Source: Neorhizobium sp. NCHU2750
GTDB taxonomy: Bacteria > Pseudomonadota > Alphaproteobacteria > Rhizobiales > Rhizobiaceae
Direction: 5' to 3'
DNA length: 64,000 nucleotides
NCBI RefSeq assembly: GCF_003597675.1
Contig: NZ_CP030830.1
Span: forward strand, 186,001-250,000
Positions 45,679 to 54,076 of this stretch are shown in pieces. The notes under the pieces were generated by a model. That model was given only the letters and a program-made list of their open reading frames with translations, had not been told where the DNA came from and did no database searches. Position 1 is the first letter of the stretch; each line of letters begins with the position of its first letter. The translations under genes were made by a program, and so were the position numbers.

Positions 45679-47007
45679 TTACCGCACACCGCCCAGTAAC
45701 TTTTCAAATAGATCCGGGCCGCCCATCTGGCCACCTTTCAGCATCAGTTCGAGGCCGTCGATGCGTATGTCTTCGGAGTTGGCCCTAGTCAGGGTGACGC
45801 CTTTCGACAGTGTTCCGGCAAACCCGAGCGCCCAGATGTCAAGGGCCTCGACTGCAAGGCTCGACGTATCGCCGCCTGCTACACCTGCCCTGCGAACGAA
45901 AGGCGCACGCTTTAGCACGTCGGCGAGCAGCCGGCCCCCGGCTTGCGCGACCGAAAGCTGCGACGGGCCGCCGTCCATCATCCTGCCCGTATGGGCAATG
46001 ACCGAGTGGCCCTGCCGCAACAGGCTCGCACACTGTTCGGCGGTGGTGGCTACAGCGCCGCCATCTGATACGATCGACGGGATATCGAGCGCCACCGATC
46101 GGTAGCGTGCATTTGATCCACCGGCGAGTGCGGCCTCCACCTGGACTGCGGTCAAAGCGGATTGGCTGCCTGCGAGCACGAAGACCGGATCGCGCGCCGG
46201 AGCGATTTCCAGCGCAGGCACGTCTGCGTTGCAGAGCCCGATCTCGCGCCAGTGCGCAATCACGGCTTCCGCAACGCTGCTCGCGCCGACCACAAGCAAC
46301 GGGGCCAGATGTGCCGACTGCCAAAGTTGCCTGCCAATGCGCTGGAGATGCCCAGTCTGGAGCACATCGAACAGGGTGGCGCGGCCCTCTCTTACGGTAA
46401 TCCTCGCATCGAGCGCTTCGTCTGACTTGCCATCGAGTTGGCGCCAGTCCACCAGATCGATATTCGGCACGCCCTGCTTTGACAGATGCAGCCGCAGATC
46501 GGCTTCCGACATCGGCGTGACGGGATGATGGGCCATGGTCGGATGGCGGTCGATGCGAAAAACCTCGCCATCCGTGCCGGCGCCGGCAAACAGGTTGCCG
46601 AAGGCACAATACCGCCCAAGGCTCGGCTGTCCGCCGACGATGGCGCGGAGCGGATTCGGCATGTAGTGCTCAAGGGTCCGAATAGCCTCGCCAAGACTGC
46701 CAACTGTTGGAGAACTGTCGAAGGTCGAACAGCATTTGTAATGCAAGAGCGGAACCCGTAGGACTTGCGCAAACCGGCCGACCGGATCGACTTCCCGGCG
46801 GAGCGCCTCTGGCGACATAGATCGGGCGGCGCCGGCAATACCCAGCGCGTCAAGCGGTCCGACGGCAGCCAGGTGCGTGGCATCCGGCACGCCGAGGCAG
46901 AGCAGAGCCTTCAGGCCGGCAATGGCGAATGTCGCCAGCGTGTCGGACGCACCGGTAAAGTCATCGCCATACCAGAGGTATTTGATGGCTTGCCCGCCGC
47001 CAGTCAC
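45679..47007 (-). CDS. Four-carbon acid sugar kinase family protein (OiaK-like, DUF1537)
   Basis: Kinase of 442 residues of the DUF1537 family (3-oxo-tetronate / 3-oxo-isoapionate kinase relatives). The N-terminal motif YGDDFTGASD lies at residues 13-22. C-terminal nucleotide-binding motifs are AGGDTSSLAVEAL and LKGGQMGGPDLFEKLLGG. It is the last gene of an operon beginning with the TRAP transporter and SDR, and its start overlaps the stop of the RuBisCO-like gene. In described apionate pathways a kinase of this family phosphorylates 3-oxo-isoapionate before an RLP acts on it. That makes OiaK the best guess, but a different sugar acid is possible. Confidence 0.85.
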   Translation of the reverse strand: MTGGGQAIKYLWYGDDFTGASDTLATFAIAGLKALLCLGVPDATHLAAVGPLDALGIAGAARSMSPEALRREVDPVGRFAQVLRVPLLHYKCCSTFDSSPTVGSLGEAIRTLEHYMPNPLRAIVGGQPSLGRYCAFGNLFAGAGTDGEVFRIDRHPTMAHHPVTPMSEADLRLHLSKQGVPNIDLVDWRQLDGKSDEALDARITVREGRATLFDVLQTGHLQRIGRQLWQSAHLAPLLVVGASSVAEAVIAHWREIGLCNADVPALEIAPARDPVFVLAGSQSALTAVQVEAALAGGSNARYRSVALDIPSIVSDGGAVATTAEQCASLLRQGHSVIAHTGRMMDGGPSQLSVAQAGGRLLADVLKRAPFVRRAGVAGGDTSSLAVEALDIWALGFAGTLSKGVTLTRANSEDIRIDGLELMLKGGQMGGPDLFEKLLGGVR

Positions 47008-48278
47008 TTCGACCTCCCGAAGAACGATAGCGCCGCAGCAAGGCTGGGCGCGTCAACTGCCGCCGCCTCGGCCAGCGTCCGACCTGCCGCGAGCGCTGCC
47101 CAGGCCTCGTGCAGGCTCCTGACGCCTGCCGTCGGGCCGTGGGGATGGGCGAGGATGCCGCCGCCGCACATGAAAAGAAAGTCGCCGCTCGGCACGGCTT
47201 TCGCCGTCTGGGGCAGGGTGCCTGCCCACTGGCCCGAGGAAAAGGCGGGCATGACGATGTCGTCGCTGTCGGCTGGATCCGCCAGGGGCGCCAGACTGTT
47301 ATGCGCGCCCTCGATCACTTCCGAATTCGGCTGCGAGAATTTGCCGTCCAGACCGTGGACATGCATGTGATCGGTGCCGGTCAGCCTCCACAGCGTCTGA
47401 TAGGGCTGGAAATCCATGCCGAGCGCTGGGTGGCGGGACATCATGCCGAAACCATTGCGGTGCCCGTGGATAACGAGGTCGGTGTGCCGCCGCAGCGCCT
47501 GCACGGACGAAAACCCGGCCCAGTTCAGGCTTACCATCACACAGGTGCCGCCTTCGCGGGCGACGAGATCCGCATGCCTCAGCATCGCCTCGTGCTCATC
47601 GCTGATGTTGAAGGCGACCATGACCGCCTTGCCTGTCTTGTCCTGCCAGCGCCGGACGTGATTCATCACGGCCGGGATGCGCTGAGCGATCGGGGCATGC
47701 TCGGAATCGGCGTTGCACTCGTCGTCCTTGATGAAGTCCACACCCGCTTCACAGAGTTCACCAACGAGCGTACCCGTCTCCTCCGCAGACAGTCCGACAT
47801 TCGGCTTGATGATCGTTCCAATCAGCGGCCGTCCCTCGACCTGCGTCAGCATGCGCGTCCCGCGCACGCCGTGGCGGGGACGTTCGAAGCGGTTGCGGAA
47901 CTCCGACGGCAGATCGATATGCTCGAGGCGCAAGCCCGTCGTCTCACCGAGATCATAAAGGTTGCCAGCAAGTGTCGCCGCGAGCGTCGGCAGGTTGCGG
48001 CCGATATTGGCGGGCGGGAAGGATACGGTTACGCGCGCCCGCCGCCAGGGTCCGCCACGCCCCTGCCGGGAAAGAAGAGCATTCGGCAAGCTCTGCTCGG
48101 ACAAGGGTTGCAGTTCCTCGATCGCCTCGACCGTGGCACGGGTCAGGGCCTTGAGATCCTCGCTCTCGTTGGCAACCCTCACGAAGGTTCCGCTGCTCTG
48201 CTCGCCGGCCAGAACCTCGGCAACATGCATCGGCTCATCGGGCGTCTCGATGAGATAACGCGCCCTGATCCTTTGCAT
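47004..48278 (-). CDS. RuBisCO-like protein (form IV) of the sugar-acid type
   Basis: RLP of 424 residues from the ATG at 48278 (MQRIRARYLIET), which overlaps the VOC gene stop; a longer frame to 48329 is rejected. The RuBisCO barrel motifs persist: K158 in IIKPNVGLS, and the metal/carbamylation triad K184, D186, E187 in DFIKDDE, then IHGHRNGFGMMS. It is neither photosynthetic RuBisCO nor the methionine-salvage MtnW type by context. With an OiaK-like kinase next to it, it probably acts on 3-oxo-isoapionate 4-phosphate, either as a decarboxylase (OiaX-type) or as a transcarboxylase/hydrolase (OiaT-type). The cluster has no erythrulose-phosphate isomerases, which leans to the latter. Confidence 0.88.
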   Translation of the reverse strand: MQRIRARYLIETPDEPMHVAEVLAGEQSSGTFVRVANESEDLKALTRATVEAIEELQPLSEQSLPNALLSRQGRGGPWRRARVTVSFPPANIGRNLPTLAATLAGNLYDLGETTGLRLEHIDLPSEFRNRFERPRHGVRGTRMLTQVEGRPLIGTIIKPNVGLSAEETGTLVGELCEAGVDFIKDDECNADSEHAPIAQRIPAVMNHVRRWQDKTGKAVMVAFNISDEHEAMLRHADLVAREGGTCVMVSLNWAGFSSVQALRRHTDLVIHGHRNGFGMMSRHPALGMDFQPYQTLWRLTGTDHMHVHGLDGKFSQPNSEVIEGAHNSLAPLADPADSDDIVMPAFSSGQWAGTLPQTAKAVPSGDFLFMCGGGILAHPHGPTAGVRSLHEAWAALAAGRTLAEAAAVDAPSLAAALSFFGRSK

Positions 48279-48835
48279 CAGAGCGTTCCCAGATCCGGGA
48301 ATGCCCGCACCGGGTCGGAACCATCCCATCCGATGGAGGCTTCGCGGATCAGGTTGAAAAGGCGCCCCTTCGGACCTGCAACTTCAGAGAGTTCGATCAC
48401 CGTGCCGGGATAGACGTTATTGTCGCCAGGCGTCTTCTTCTCGAAATAGACAAAGCGACCGTTGCTTCCGACCTCGCCGCTCATGCAGACTTCGAAACCT
48501 TCCTCTGCCGCGTGGGCCAGATCGGCATCGAAATCCTCGGTCCAGTAGGCGAAATGCTGCACGCCGGTAAACCCGGCACGTTGAAAATCGCGATACATGG
48601 AGGGCACGTCGTTGCGGGTCTGGAGCAGCTCGATCTGCAACCCGCCGGCATTGGCAAGTGCGACGGAATTGTGCGGCTCATGGGGCTCGCCACGATAGGT
48701 GTAGTTTACGATCGGAACCTTGGGATTGTAATAGAAAGGCCCGACGCCGAGCACTTCCGTCCAATAGCGCATCGCTTCCTCGATATCCGGGACGAGATAG
48801 GCTACCTGCCGAATTTCACCAAAAAACCTGCTCAT
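48278..48835 (-). CDS. VOC-superfamily (glyoxalase-like) protein
   Basis: VOC metalloenzyme fold protein of 185 residues, start MSRFFGEIRQVAYLVPDIEEA. Two beta-alpha-beta modules with likely metal ligands in QVAYLVPDIE, in LQIELLQTRND and in GVQHFAYWTEDF, and TVIELSEVAG near the C-terminus. VOC enzymes isomerise, epimerise or cleave small acids. Here it is co-transcribed with the RLP (four-base overlap) and downstream of the TRAP genes, so it may carry out an isomerisation or decarboxylation step of the sugar-acid pathway. No specific reaction can be assigned from sequence. Confidence 0.85.
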   Translation of the reverse strand: MSRFFGEIRQVAYLVPDIEEAMRYWTEVLGVGPFYYNPKVPIVNYTYRGEPHEPHNSVALANAGGLQIELLQTRNDVPSMYRDFQRAGFTGVQHFAYWTEDFDADLAHAAEEGFEVCMSGEVGSNGRFVYFEKKTPGDNNVYPGTVIELSEVAGPKGRLFNLIREASIGWDGSDPVRAFPDLGTL

Positions 48836-48859
48836 GCGTAAATCCAGTTCTGTAAAATG

Positions 48860-50734
48860 TCAGAGAAATCCGATGGAAAGCCAGGGCCAGGCGGCGATCA
48901 CGACGATGCCGATCGCAAGTGCTGTCATGTAGCCCCAGATGGGCCGCATCCCGAGGCTCGGATCGACCTTGCCGATGGCGCAGGCGGTGTAATAACCGAC
49001 ACCGAATGGCGGCGCGAAAAGCCCCAGACCCATCGAAAGCACAACGACGATTGCATAATGCACCTCGTGCACCCCCACTTGATGGGCAATCGGGAACATC
49101 AGCGGGCCGAACAGCACGATCGCCGGAATGCCTTCCAGAAGGCTGCCGAGAATGACGAAAACGAGGATCGACACCGCCATGAAGGTGACCTGTCCGCCGG
49201 GCAGGCTGGCGATGAAGGTCGCCAGGTTCGAAGCAAAGCCGGATTGGGTCAGAGCCCAGGCCATGCCTGTCGCCGCGCCGATGATGAAGACGATTGCTCC
49301 GGAAAGAGCAGCGGTCTCGATCAGCATCGGGATGAGCCGTTTTGCGTCGAAGCAGCGATAGACGAAAATCCCGACGATCGTGGCATAGGCGATGCCGATG
49401 GTCGAAACTTCGGTCGCGGTCGCGACACCCTCGACCACCGCCGTGCGCACGATGATCGGAAGTGCCAAAGCCGGAAGCGAATAGAGGAAGCTCCACCAGA
49501 TTTCCTTGCGGCTTGCGCGGACGATGCCGGAGAGATCTTCCTTGCGGCACCGCCACCAGACGACGAGGCAAAGGGCCAGTCCCAGCAGCAGACCCGGAAG
49601 CATGCCGCCGGTGAAAAGTGCCGCGATCGATACGCCGGTGACCGAACCGATGGTAATCAGAACAATCGATGGAGGCACTGTTTCGGTCTGCGCCCCGGTT
49701 GTTGCGAGAAGTGCAACGAGATCGCCCTGGTTAGCGCCGCGTGCCTTCATTTCCGGAAACAGGACCGGCGCAATGGCCGCCATGTCGGCGGCCTTTGAGC
49801 CTGAAATGCCGGAGACCAGATAGATAGCGCCGATCAGCACATAGGAGAGGCCGCCACGCACATGGCCGAGAAGATTGGCCAGAAAGCGTATCATGGCGCG
49901 CGCCATGCCGGTCATTTCGATCAGCAGACCGAGAAAAACGAATAGTGGCACGGCAAGAAGGATCATGTGCGACATGCCTTCGTCCATACGCCCGACCAGC
50001 ACGACCATGGGGGTGCGGGTGGTCAGAGCCAAGAAGCCGAAGGTCGACAGCGCAAAGGTGAAGGCGATGGGCACGCCGGCAAACACGCCTGCGCCGACGA
50101 TAACCACGAAGAAAACGATGAGATTGAGCTTGCCGAGCGGGACCAGAATGGGGCTGGCGAGCCACATGGCGGCGCACAGCACTGCGACCAGGCTCACCGC
50201 CTTGGCGACGGTGGTAAGATCGGCGCGCGTGACAAGCCGCAGAACGGCAAGAACAATCATCAGGCCGACACCGACGGGCAGGGCGGCTGCACGCCAGGCA
50301 TTGCTGATCTCGAGTGCCGGCGTGGAAACGATCGCCTCGCGGCCGGCATATTTATAGGCCGGATAGGCGATCAGCAGGAGAAAGGCGAGTGCAGCACCCT
50401 GCGCCACTATTTCCAGAAACACGCGCGTCTGAGGTTTTGCATAGGAGACGAAGGCCGTCATGCGCATATGTTCGCCGCGCCGCAAGGCGACGGCGGCCCC
50501 CAGCATGGACAGCCACAGGAAGAAGATCCCCGCCAGCTCGTCCGACCAGACTATGGGTGCGCGAAAGATGCATCGCGCAACCACGCCGCTCAGGAGAATC
50601 GCGATATCGCCGAAGGCAAGCGCCGCGGCTGCGATCTCCACGCAGCCGCCGACGCCCCGTTCCACCTGGCCGATGACAGCCCGCCATCCCGAGGCGGGCC
50701 GACTGCCGGCTTCAAGCAAGATCCCGCCGCTCAT
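48860..50734 (-). CDS. TRAP transporter fused membrane protein (DctQ-DctM)
   Basis: Fused small and large TRAP membrane subunits, 624 residues. The first about 190 residues (four helices, VWSDELAGIFFLWLSMLGAA) are DctQ; the rest is a DctM with many helices and the conserved GVPIAFTFALSTFGFL and AIAPVLFPEMKARGANQGD. It imports a carboxylate-bearing sugar acid driven by an ion gradient, using the binding protein at 50734, which overlaps it by one base. Fused DctQM proteins are well known. Confidence 0.93.
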   Translation of the reverse strand: MSGGILLEAGSRPASGWRAVIGQVERGVGGCVEIAAAALAFGDIAILLSGVVARCIFRAPIVWSDELAGIFFLWLSMLGAAVALRRGEHMRMTAFVSYAKPQTRVFLEIVAQGAALAFLLLIAYPAYKYAGREAIVSTPALEISNAWRAAALPVGVGLMIVLAVLRLVTRADLTTVAKAVSLVAVLCAAMWLASPILVPLGKLNLIVFFVVIVGAGVFAGVPIAFTFALSTFGFLALTTRTPMVVLVGRMDEGMSHMILLAVPLFVFLGLLIEMTGMARAMIRFLANLLGHVRGGLSYVLIGAIYLVSGISGSKAADMAAIAPVLFPEMKARGANQGDLVALLATTGAQTETVPPSIVLITIGSVTGVSIAALFTGGMLPGLLLGLALCLVVWWRCRKEDLSGIVRASRKEIWWSFLYSLPALALPIIVRTAVVEGVATATEVSTIGIAYATIVGIFVYRCFDAKRLIPMLIETAALSGAIVFIIGAATGMAWALTQSGFASNLATFIASLPGGQVTFMAVSILVFVILGSLLEGIPAIVLFGPLMFPIAHQVGVHEVHYAIVVVLSMGLGLFAPPFGVGYYTACAIGKVDPSLGMRPIWGYMTALAIGIVVIAAWPWLSIGFL

Positions 50735-51759
50735 CAGAGCTTCTTGCCTACGCTGGCTTCCAGCAGTGCCCAGGCTTCGTCACCGAACTTGCCCTTCCAT
50801 TCGTCGTAGAACTTGGCCTTCTGGAGCTTTTCCTGAAAACTGTCGGCGGACGGTGCGTTGAAGACCACGCCCTTGGCGGAAAGATCGCCTTCGATGCCCT
50901 TGTTGATCTTCTCGAGATCGGCGCGCTGCTGGATGCCTGCCTCGTTGAAGGCGCGTTCGATGATCGTCTGCAGATCGTCCGGCAGCGAGCTCCAGGTGTC
51001 GCCGTTGAAGGTGAAATGATAACCGTCCCAGCTGTGATTGGTCTTTGAGCAGTATTTCTGCACTTCATAGAGTTTGGCCGTCTGCATGATGGCCAGCGGA
51101 TTTTCCTGTGCCTCGACGATCCTCGTCTGCAGCGCCGAATAAACCTCGCTGAATTGCAAGCTGGTCGGTGAGGCGCCGAGCGACTTGAACAGCGAAACGC
51201 CCATGGCGCTGACCGGAACGCGGATCGTCAGACCGGAAAGATCGGTGGCATTGGTGATCGGCTTGCTGCTCGTGGTGATCTGACGGAAGCCGTTGTCCCA
51301 CATTTTCGAGAATGTATGCAGGCCGATCTTGGTGAAGGCGTCGCGGATATGATCCCCAAGCTTGCCGTCCACCGCACCCCAGATCTGGCTGTAGTCGCTG
51401 AAGGCGAAACCGACCGCCGTGATGGCGCTGATCGGCGCAATGGTGGCGATCACCATCGTGCCGGGCGTGAACATGTCGACGCCTCCGCTGCGAACCTGGC
51501 CGAGCATATCGGTGTCGCCGCCGAGCTGGTTGTTCGGGAATATCGCGATTTCCACCCGGCCATTGCTTTCCTTGGCGACACGCTGTGCAGCCTCGGCGGC
51601 ACGAATGTTCAAGGGGTGGCTGAGCGGCAGGTTGTTGGCGTATTTCAACGAGAATTCAGGTGTCGCTGCAAGGGCCAGATGTGGTGCGCCGAGCACCATT
51701 CCGGCAACCGGCAGGGCTGCCATCTGCTTCAAAACCGTGCGACGGGTAAACGTGGTCAT
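50734..51759 (-). CDS. TRAP transporter substrate-binding protein (DctP)
   Basis: Periplasmic DctP-type protein, 341 residues. The N-terminus MTTFTRRTVLKQMAALPVAG is a twin-arginine-like signal ending near LALA. Mature sequence starts with FSLKYANNLPLSHPLN, and the substrate-carboxylate-binding arginine is expected in LSGLTIRVPVSAMG. It precedes the DctQM fusion by direct overlap. The ligand is probably an apionate-like or tetronate-like acid, by context only. Confidence 0.93.
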   Translation of the reverse strand: MTTFTRRTVLKQMAALPVAGMVLGAPHLALAATPEFSLKYANNLPLSHPLNIRAAEAAQRVAKESNGRVEIAIFPNNQLGGDTDMLGQVRSGGVDMFTPGTMVIATIAPISAITAVGFAFSDYSQIWGAVDGKLGDHIRDAFTKIGLHTFSKMWDNGFRQITTSSKPITNATDLSGLTIRVPVSAMGVSLFKSLGASPTSLQFSEVYSALQTRIVEAQENPLAIMQTAKLYEVQKYCSKTNHSWDGYHFTFNGDTWSSLPDDLQTIIERAFNEAGIQQRADLEKINKGIEGDLSAKGVVFNAPSADSFQEKLQKAKFYDEWKGKFGDEAWALLEASVGKKL

Positions 51760-51870
51760 CTTAATCCTCCTCCAAAGATCACATTTTCAATTCGGATGAT
51801 CCGCCGGAATGGAAATCTCCTACCCACATTCCAACGGAAACCATCAATCTAAATCAAAAACCATCAATGA

Positions 51871-52677
51871 TCAGCCGCACCTTGCATGCATGCCGCCATC
51901 GACCAGCAATTCAACGCCATTGATATATTTCGCCTCGTCGCTCGCGAGGAAGACCGCGGCATGGGCAACATCCCAGCCATCCCCCATGCTGCCGGTTGGC
52001 GAAAGCCGGTTACGGGCGGCGACCATCTCGTCGCGGTCAGCATAAAAACCCGAGATCTGACTATATATATGCGGGGTATCCATCACGCCCGGTAGAATGC
52101 AGTTGGCGCGAATGCCCTTTGCTGCATATTGCAGGGCAACGCTCTGGGTAAAGCTGTTCACGGCGCCCTTGCTGGCGGCATAGGCGCAATAGGCATAACC
52201 GGTCCAGCGAACCCCGCCGAGAGCACCGATATTGACGATCGCGCCGCTTGCCTGAGCTTCCATCACAGGCAAAACTGCCTTGCAAGTCAGGAACATGCTC
52301 TTGACATTGACCGCCATGACCTTGTCCCAGGTGGCCTCTTCGGTCTCGACCGGGCCGCCTTGCGACGTGATGCCGACATTGTTGTGCAGGATATCAATCC
52401 GCCCAAACGCATCGAGCGTCTTGTCGATGCATGACTTGATGTCCGAAAACGAAGTCGCATCGGCGGCCATGGCCTGAGCGGTGCCGCCTTCTTCCCGGAT
52501 AATCTTCTCGGTGACGGCGGCCGCATCGCCATTCACGTCGATCACGGCGACTTTGGCGCCCGCCCTCGCAAATGCAACGGCAACCGCCTTGCCATTGCCC
52601 CATCCCTCTCCAATCGAGCCGGCACCGAACACTACGGCAGTTTTGCCGCGCAGCCGCCCCGCAAGCGCATTTTCCAC
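51871..52677 (-). CDS. Short-chain dehydrogenase/reductase of the sugar-acid cluster
   Basis: SDR of 268 residues with the dinucleotide motif GAGSIGEGWGNG (an extended glycine loop), NNVG and catalytic YAASK. It could oxidise a hydroxy acid (for example apionate or isoapionate) before the kinase and RLP act. It is the most upstream gene of the minus-strand cluster and is divergent from the LacI regulator at 52795, with an operator region between. The gap 51760-51870 to the DctP gene could hold a second promoter. Confidence 0.88.
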   Translation of the reverse strand: MENALAGRLRGKTAVVFGAGSIGEGWGNGKAVAVAFARAGAKVAVIDVNGDAAAVTEKIIREEGGTAQAMAADATSFSDIKSCIDKTLDAFGRIDILHNNVGITSQGGPVETEEATWDKVMAVNVKSMFLTCKAVLPVMEAQASGAIVNIGALGGVRWTGYAYCAYAASKGAVNSFTQSVALQYAAKGIRANCILPGVMDTPHIYSQISGFYADRDEMVAARNRLSPTGSMGDGWDVAHAAVFLASDEAKYINGVELLVDGGMHARCG

Positions 52678-52751
52678 CGCAAGCCTCCTCGCCTATTTGG
52701 TGAAACATAGATATCTTGTTGATTGAAATAACAGGCTTGAAATGCAGAAGC

Positions 52752-52778
52752 AATCAAATTATTTGATGTAATTTGATT
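52752..52778. promoter_or_regulatory. Nested LacI operator of the RLP/TRAP cluster
   Basis: AATCAAATT (52752-52760) and AATTTGATT (52770-52778) form a perfect 9-bp inverted repeat. A second inverted repeat, ATCAAAT-T-ATTTGAT (52753-52767), shares the left arm, so ATTTGAT recurs with a 10-base period. This lies 17-43 bp before the LacI start and in the divergent promoter region. Confidence 0.7.
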
Positions 52779-52794
52779 GAATTAGAGGTGAGAG

Positions 52795-53856
52795 ATGACG
52801 ACTGAACCCGCTGGCGCCGAGATATTGGGACGCAAGGTGAATATCGCCGAGCTTGCGGCGGCTGCGGGCGTTTCCACCGCCACGGTCGATCGCATCCTCA
52901 ATCAGCGCGGCGGCGTACGCCAGCCGACGATCGACCGCGTCGTTCTGGCGGCCGACCAGCTTGGCTTTGCGCTGCCGGCAACAATGCGCAGGCAGGCACC
53001 GGCAATGCGTCTGTCCTTCGTGCTGCCTGTCGCCAACAACAAGTATCTCCGGCTCCTTGCTGACACGATCCGGCAATCGGTCGAGGAGCTGGAGCAGTAT
53101 AATGTTCGCTGTCAGGTTATCCCGATCGAAAGCTTCAATCCTGCCGTGCTGGCCGAGCATCTGATGCAACTCGCAGCGACGGAGGATGGCATCGCCTTCA
53201 TGGCGCTGGAGCATCCGCTTGTACGCGAGGCGGTGAAAACTCTCTCGGGCCGCGGCATTCGTCTGCTGACCCTCATATCCGACCTCTCCAATGCGCCACG
53301 GGCAGCCTTTGTGGGTATGGACAATCGTTCCGCCGGCCGCACCGCGGGCCTGCTTCTCGGCCGTTTCGTGGGAACTTCCACGCAGGCTGGAAACAAAGTA
53401 GTAATGTTTGCAGGCTCGCTCAGCTATCGCGGCCATGAGGAACGCGAGATGGGTTTCCGGCATATCCTGACAGAGGCCTATCCGAGACTTGAGATCATTG
53501 GGTTGCGCGAGGGGCATGACGATGCCAACAGTAATTACAAGATCGCATCGGCTCTGCTCGAGCAGCACCCGGAAATTATCGGTATCTACAATGTCGGGGG
53601 CGCCTCGGAGGGTATTGCGAAGGCGCTGGTGGAGGCGAACCGCCAGCAAGATGTTGTCTTCATCGGCCATGGTCTGACAGCAGAGACCCGTGCGTTGTTG
53701 GTACAGGGAACGCTGGATGCCGTGATCAACGTGACGCCGCTGACACTGATGCGAAATGCCATACGAATCTTCAACAATCTGCGCGACGGCCGCGAACCAA
53801 CGGTTGGCGTGGAGGCAGCGCCGATCGGTATCGTACTACGGGAGAACCTGCCTTGA
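52795..53856 (+). CDS. LacI-family transcriptional regulator of the RLP/TRAP cluster
   Basis: LacI regulator of 353 residues. The HTH is VNIAELAAAAGVSTATVDRI near the N-terminus and the effector domain follows, with LSFVLPVANNKYLRLL and NVGGASEGIAKAL. It is divergent from the SDR/TRAP/RLP operon and preceded by the nested AT-rich operator at 52752-52778. It likely represses the operon until the sugar acid binds. The 53857-54076 gap after it shows nothing I can support. Confidence 0.92.
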   Translation: MTTEPAGAEILGRKVNIAELAAAAGVSTATVDRILNQRGGVRQPTIDRVVLAADQLGFALPATMRRQAPAMRLSFVLPVANNKYLRLLADTIRQSVEELEQYNVRCQVIPIESFNPAVLAEHLMQLAATEDGIAFMALEHPLVREAVKTLSGRGIRLLTLISDLSNAPRAAFVGMDNRSAGRTAGLLLGRFVGTSTQAGNKVVMFAGSLSYRGHEEREMGFRHILTEAYPRLEIIGLREGHDDANSNYKIASALLEQHPEIIGIYNVGGASEGIAKALVEANRQQDVVFIGHGLTAETRALLVQGTLDAVINVTPLTLMRNAIRIFNNLRDGREPTVGVEAAPIGIVLRENLP

Positions 53857-54076
53857 GCCTTTGCGAATTGACATCCGCAACCCCGCATCGTTGTTGTGGG
53901 TGACCGACGATATGCGCGGTGCCGGAACGAAGGCTTAATCGGTCAGTCATCTATAAATCACCTTATTGATTAGGCCTTCGCCGTGTCGACAGCTCGGTTC
54001 CCTTCAAGACCGAAACGAGGACGCACGGCTCAGTCGCAACATGGTTTGCGCGCCCGAGCCGGCACCTCATTCGAGC

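Noticed and set aside
47004..48278. True RuBisCO large subunit
   Set aside because: Partner genes (kinase, TRAP, SDR) and sequence outline indicate a form IV RuBisCO-like protein; no small subunit or phosphoribulokinase present.
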